Origin: Bacteroidaceae bacterium
Lineage (GTDB): Bacteria > Bacteroidota > Bacteroidia > Bacteroidales > Bacteroidaceae
Reading direction: 5' to 3'
NCBI GenBank assembly: GCA_024398755.1
Contig: JAKSIQ010000005.1
Span: 1 to 64,000, forward strand
Length of the DNA stretch: 64,000 nucleotides
The notes beneath the pieces were generated by a model that saw nothing but the letters and a program-made list of their open reading frames with translations, was not told the DNA's origin and searched no databases. Numbering within the stretch: position 1 is the first letter of the stretch; each line of letters opens with the position of its first letter. A program made the position numbers and the translations under genes. This document shows positions 59,976 to 64,000 of this stretch, piece after piece.

Positions 59976-62927
59976 ATGAGAAAATTACTAACATTTTTAT
60001 TATCCTGTTCCCTATTTTTCACCATAGCGGAGGCGCAAGCGGGTAAAGAGGTAAAAATGGATGGTAAGGCATCGGTCAACGCACATCTGATTGACGCAAG
60101 CAACAACGAAAACCTGCCATCGGTAAACATTCAGATGTACAGGCTGCCAGATTCGGTTTTCGTTACAGGCACCGTCACAGACAGTGAAGGATGGTTCACA
60201 ATAAAGAAGGTGCCGGTTGGAGAATATCTTCTCAAATACTCATACCTGGGTTACTCAACGCAGGAACACAATATCAAGATTATCAAGGAAGACAGGGAAC
60301 GTGCCCTTGGCGTCTTCAAGATGGCCGATGCAAGCTATCAGCTCTCAGAGGCTGTTATTCAGGAAACACTGCCACCCACACAGGTGGTCGAAGACACCAT
60401 GATGTACAATGCTGATGCATACCGCGTTCCCGAAGGATCAATGCTGGAGGAACTCATAAAGCGTCTGCCTGGTGTTGAGATTGATGAAGACGGCGGCATT
60501 ACAGTCAACGGAAAGTCGGTCTCACGTATTCTCGTGGATGGCGAGGAGTATTTCGGCAATGACCGTACCATGGCCACCAAGAATCTTCCTGTCAGCATTA
60601 TTCACCGTATTAAGACCTACCAGCGAAAAAGCGACCTTGCCCGCGTTACCGGAGTCGATGACGGTGAAGAGGAGACAGTTCTCGATCTTCAGATAAAACC
60701 TAACATGAAAAGGGGGTGGCTGAACAATCTTGACGCCGGAATAGGCAAACCCGTAGGCGACAACTACTACGGAGACTGGCTCAAGCACCTGTATTCAGGA
60801 AGGTACACGCTGAACAGGTTCGGAACTGGCCAGCAGTTGTCATTCACTGCAAATACGCAGAACTCCGGACGCAACAATGGTGTGAGTGAAAACACCCAGC
60901 TTGGTGTAAATTTTTCAAGAAACATTGGCGAAAAATACCCCAGGCGCAAGAATGAATACCCTCTGCAATTAAATGGGAATATACGCTGGAACGGTTCCTC
61001 ATCGCGTTCACTCAGCGAATCGGAATCGGAAACATTCACAACACAGTACACTTCTGCATCATTCCGCAACAACCAATCAGAGCGGGAGAACGGTAGCGGC
61101 AGCATAAATGGAGAAATGAAAGTGGAATGGAGACCGGACACCACCATTGACATTATTTTCAGGCCGCGTTTCTCGGTCAGCCGCAACAACAGCACATCGG
61201 GCAACCGATCGGCCACATTCAATGTAGACCCTTATTCTACCGGAATGACAGACATTCTGGAACAATACGCAGAACTTGGACAGGAACTGCTTGACTCTAT
61301 TGGGGTCAATTCGCAGAACAGCACCAGTTACAGCGAAAGCAGCAGCAATCAGGTAAATGCGGAGTTTCAGTTCAATAAAAAACTGCGGGAAGACGGACGG
61401 AATCTCACATTGCGTTTCACCTACCAGAAAAACAGCGGAGAAAGCGAAAGCTATTCTCATTCCAGACAGGAATACTACCAGATGCACAGCCGCGATTCAA
61501 TCATGAACCGGTACAATATCAATCCTACAGACAACACCAACTGGAGCGGACGTATAATGTGGAGCGAACCTCTTGACTCCGGCAAGCGCAATATCCAGAT
61601 AAGCTATCAGATTCAGGCAACCCGACGCGAGACGAACCGTGAGACATACGTAATGCCGTCTGGTGACGGTTTTGAAAGATGGGAAGACAACTGGTATCTG
61701 CCTTATGAGATTGAGCAATATCTGAACAGCGAATTGAGCCGCAAGGCAACGAACATTACCCGCAACCACACCGTTACGCTGCAATACCGTCATAACACAG
61801 ACCACACGAATTTCAATCTAGGAGTCAATTTCATGCCGCAATATACGGGAATGGACAACTTCCAGTACATGGGCCAGACCATAGGTGACACTTCAAGAGT
61901 CGTTTACAACTGGAGTCCGTCAATGAACTGGCGCTACCGTTGGAACAACCGCAAAAACATTCAGTTCACGCTGCGTTCCAACACCAGCCAGCCAAGCATG
62001 GAAGATATGCTGGACATTACCGACGACAGTAACCCTCTGAATATCAGAAAAGGCAATCCAGGACTTCTGCCTTCCCTCAGAAACACTTTTGAGACCAATC
62101 TTCAACTCTATTTCGATTCCACGCAACAGACCCTGAACGTCAGAGTTTCGGTTGAAAACTCCCTGCGAAATGTCTCACAACGGACTGACTATGACCCACA
62201 GACCGGTATATCAGTCACACAACCAAGAAACATGGAAGGATTCTGGAACAACTGGAGCACAAACGGCAATATCACATTCAATCAGACAATTCCAAACACC
62301 AAATGGAGGTATAACACATCGGGCAGCATATCGTTCCGACATCAGGAAAGTTATGCACGTACAGGCAGTATAGGGAATTATCAGGAGAGTGCAGGCGACG
62401 GAAGCGCGGTACTGGCTACATCAAAGACCATCACGGCAGGCCAGAACGCATCGGTCACGTACCGGACCGATGCACTTGAAATGAGCGTGAACGGGCGCTT
62501 CAACTTCAACCATTCCGAGAACAACATACGGCAGAACGGAAATATGAACACCTGCAATTTCAACTACGGCTTGCGCGGGAATTATCGTCTGCCATGGCAT
62601 AACGTGAATTTTGGGACAGACATCACCATGCAGAGCAGACGCGGCTACAACGGTTCGTACAACCGCGATGACCTGATATGGAATGCCAATGCATCTGTCA
62701 GTTTTTTACCGGCCAATATAGGAACATTCCAGATACAGTATTTTGACATTCTGAACGACGAAAGCAATGTGAACCGCGAAATAACAACCACCTCGCGCAC
62801 CGATACCAGGAACAACAGCGTGCACAGTTACATTATGCTGCATCTCATACTGAAAGTCAATGTCTTCGGTGACAAGCAGATGCGCAGGGAAATGATTCAG
62901 TCATATTTGAATCAGAAGCGCGGTTGA
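59976..62927 (+). CDS. Large outer membrane beta-barrel protein with CarboxypepD-like N-terminus
   Basis: A 983-residue protein with a signal peptide (to about residue 22, ending AEAQ). A carboxypeptidase-regulatory-like domain follows (about 32-115; VNAHLIDASNNENLPSVN and GYSTQEHNI). Then comes a short plug-like region (about 115-240; RVPEGSMLEELIKRLPGVEIDEDG, GKSVSRILVDGEEYFG) and a long beta-barrel rich in Asn, Ser and Arg (about 250-980). This is the OMP_b-brl_3 type of TonB-receptor-like protein of Bacteroidota. No paired SusD gene is adjacent, so it is not a typical glycan-uptake pair. Ligand unknown. Confidence 0.88.
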   Translation: MRKLLTFLLSCSLFFTIAEAQAGKEVKMDGKASVNAHLIDASNNENLPSVNIQMYRLPDSVFVTGTVTDSEGWFTIKKVPVGEYLLKYSYLGYSTQEHNIKIIKEDRERALGVFKMADASYQLSEAVIQETLPPTQVVEDTMMYNADAYRVPEGSMLEELIKRLPGVEIDEDGGITVNGKSVSRILVDGEEYFGNDRTMATKNLPVSIIHRIKTYQRKSDLARVTGVDDGEEETVLDLQIKPNMKRGWLNNLDAGIGKPVGDNYYGDWLKHLYSGRYTLNRFGTGQQLSFTANTQNSGRNNGVSENTQLGVNFSRNIGEKYPRRKNEYPLQLNGNIRWNGSSSRSLSESESETFTTQYTSASFRNNQSERENGSGSINGEMKVEWRPDTTIDIIFRPRFSVSRNNSTSGNRSATFNVDPYSTGMTDILEQYAELGQELLDSIGVNSQNSTSYSESSSNQVNAEFQFNKKLREDGRNLTLRFTYQKNSGESESYSHSRQEYYQMHSRDSIMNRYNINPTDNTNWSGRIMWSEPLDSGKRNIQISYQIQATRRETNRETYVMPSGDGFERWEDNWYLPYEIEQYLNSELSRKATNITRNHTVTLQYRHNTDHTNFNLGVNFMPQYTGMDNFQYMGQTIGDTSRVVYNWSPSMNWRYRWNNRKNIQFTLRSNTSQPSMEDMLDITDDSNPLNIRKGNPGLLPSLRNTFETNLQLYFDSTQQTLNVRVSVENSLRNVSQRTDYDPQTGISVTQPRNMEGFWNNWSTNGNITFNQTIPNTKWRYNTSGSISFRHQESYARTGSIGNYQESAGDGSAVLATSKTITAGQNASVTYRTDALEMSVNGRFNFNHSENNIRQNGNMNTCNFNYGLRGNYRLPWHNVNFGTDITMQSRRGYNGSYNRDDLIWNANASVSFLPANIGTFQIQYFDILNDESNVNREITTTSRTDTRNNSVHSYIMLHLILKVNVFGDKQMRREMIQSYLNQKRG

Positions 62928-62980
62928 CTTCATAGTTGCGCTTTTTTTGTATCTTCGCATCATTATAATTCTAGGGGAAA

Positions 62981-63400
62981 ATGCCTGACAACATCGTAAT
63001 TGTAGCCTCTGTAGTGCTGGTTGTATTATGCTGTATGTATTGGTGGAACGTACAGAAACAGAATACTGGAGAACAGGCCAAAGGAACATCGGCACCGGAT
63101 AGCCTGCAGGACCATGGTTCGGAATGCTGCGGCAAACACGCGGTCTGCGAGAAACAGAAGCTGGCAGAGGCCAGAATGCGCACTGCCCAGTATTTTGATG
63201 ACGAGGAACTTGACCGGTTCAGCGGAACGTCGGCGCAGGATTATAATGACGAACAGGTTGAGGAATTCCGTTACATCATGTACACCATGCAGCAGGATGA
63301 AGTCAGCCAGTGGCTTGAATGCCTTGACGCACGCGGCATTGAACTGCCCGACCAGCTCAAGGAAGAAGCCTACTCAATGATGAACGAGAACATGCAATAA
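62981..63400 (+). CDS. Small membrane protein with a cysteine cluster
   Basis: A 139-residue protein with one N-terminal transmembrane helix (about 4-24). A short linker carries a Cys/His cluster, ECCGKHAVCEK (about 46-56), that could bind metal. A soluble acidic helical domain follows (65-139). I recall similar proteins in other Bacteroidales but cannot name a function. It starts 53 bases after the large outer membrane protein and precedes the PorW-like gene by 11 bases, so these may be co-transcribed. Confidence 0.75.
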   Translation: MPDNIVIVASVVLVVLCCMYWWNVQKQNTGEQAKGTSAPDSLQDHGSECCGKHAVCEKQKLAEARMRTAQYFDDEELDRFSGTSAQDYNDEQVEEFRYIMYTMQQDEVSQWLECLDARGIELPDQLKEEAYSMMNENMQ

Positions 63401-63411
63401 ACGCCAGAGTC

Positions 63412-64000
63412 ATGGGAATGCATTTAGACATCAAGACCTGTCCGGGATTATTCATTCCGGTCATAGTCATCTGCATATTCCTGACAGGATGCTCTACATC
63501 AAAGAACACAGCCGGCACACGTTTGTATCACGCCACCGTAACACGTTACAATACATATTTCAACGGAAAGGAAGCATACCGGAAAGGCTATGAATCACAG
63601 GAACAGGCCATGAAGACGAACTGGCTTGAGTATCCTGAAATAAACCCGGCCAGCGACAGCAAAACGAAAGGTACAGGTGCAGCCAACTATGAAACGGCCA
63701 TAACCAAAGCGAAAAAATGCATCAGACTGCACTCTATATCCGCCAAGCCCAAAAAGAAAAGCGGCAAGACACTGTCAGACAAGGATAAGCAGTGGTATGC
63801 CAAGACCGAATACAATCCGTTCCTATGGAACGCATGGATGCTTATGGCTGATGCCCAAGCGCAATCGGAAGAATTCATTGAGGCAGCCAGCACTTATTCC
63901 TACATTGCCGGAATGTATGCAGACGAACCTGAAATTGTCGCTGAAGCCATCGGCAAAATGGCTTGGTGCTATGCACATGTTGACTGGTTTTACGAGGCCG
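63412..64000 (+). CDS. porW: PorW/SprE-like lipoprotein (partial, runs off the right edge)
   Basis: The first 196 residues are seen. A lipoprotein signal is present (lipobox LTGC, cysteine near residue 27). The following SKNTAGTRLYHATVTRYNTYFNG and the helical repeats (AITKAKKCIRLHSI, then tetratricopeptide-like helices) match the start of PorW/SprE, a periplasmic lipoprotein of type IX secretion and gliding. ATG at 63412 or 63418 could both serve. The C-terminal part lies beyond the window. Confidence 0.75.
   Translation, partial: MGMHLDIKTCPGLFIPVIVICIFLTGCSTSKNTAGTRLYHATVTRYNTYFNGKEAYRKGYESQEQAMKTNWLEYPEINPASDSKTKGTGAANYETAITKAKKCIRLHSISAKPKKKSGKTLSDKDKQWYAKTEYNPFLWNAWMLMADAQAQSEEFIEAASTYSYIAGMYADEPEIVAEAIGKMAWCYAHVDWFYEA

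Noticed and set aside
59976..62927. SusC-type receptor of a polysaccharide utilisation locus
   Set aside because: No SusD-like gene or glycan-degrading genes are adjacent, and the plug region is short, so the general barrel description was kept.

Overview
The window is chromosomal DNA of a member of the Bacteroidales (Bacteroidota), most likely from the Bacteroides/Prevotella part of that order. The evidence is (i) gene content and order typical of the group: SurA-like proteins with OstA and mutL, tig-clpP-clpX, ParA-ParB-DUF5683-MltD-RelA, and PorQ-cmk-ispH; (ii) promoters of the Bacteroidota type, TAnnTTTG at -7 with TTG about 19-21 nt upstream, in front of tRNAs and operons; and (iii) almost no Shine-Dalgarno sequences. 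Almost all of it is core chromosome with tightly packed or overlapping operons.

Layout. 1-328: 51-bp tandem repeats running off the left edge, then an empty spacer. 329-16370 (minus strand): tRNA-Val; then, read 5'->3' from the right, tig-clpP-clpX, recQ-guaB, three SurA-like periplasmic chaperones, an OstA/LptA-like protein, a small membrane protein, mutL and trpS. 16572-18988 (plus): lptB overlapping a secreted M6 metalloprotease. 19001-26568 (minus): yceD-rpmF-era-der, an orphan histidine kinase, a TatD nuclease, a polyprenyl synthase and a TonB protein. 26736-48776 (plus): porQ-cmk-ispH, a three-gene sugar-oxidation set, an outer membrane barrel, a flippase-like protein, meaB, rsmA, mgtE, a DUF349 protein, tRNA-Gln, rsfS-ftsH-cdsA, and parA-parB-DUF5683-mltD-relA. 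48748-56673: a MerR regulator and an M23 peptidase (minus), alaS and an esterase (plus), a RecD-like helicase (minus), a membrane-anchored protein and rsmD (plus). 56679-59269: an intact-ended mobile element. 59323-64000: tRNA-Pro (minus), a hypothetical gene, a large outer membrane beta-barrel protein, a small membrane protein, and the start of a PorW/SprE-like lipoprotein.

The most notable object is a 2,591-bp IS1595/ISXO2-type element. It has perfect 23-bp inverted repeats and a perfect 8-bp target duplication (TAAAAAAA) whose first three bases are the stop codon of rsmD. Besides a transposase frameshifted in a T-run, it carries three passenger genes: an acidic 52-residue protein overlapping a 255-residue protein of unknown function, both behind their own Bacteroidota promoter, and a convergent 134-residue zinc-finger/HNH-like protein. 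A 12-bp hairpin sits directly in front of the transposase start.

Other points: parts of a type IX secretion system (PorQ, PorW and a protease with a sorting-domain-like tail) are scattered over the window; MutL appears to lack the nuclease motifs; an aldo/keto reductase resembling plant L-galactose dehydrogenase seems to lack the catalytic lysine; a terminator-like hairpin abuts the start of the polyprenyl synthase; and the repeats at the left edge encode hairpins with a compensatory base change. All database-level statements here rest on recalled family knowledge; no search was run.
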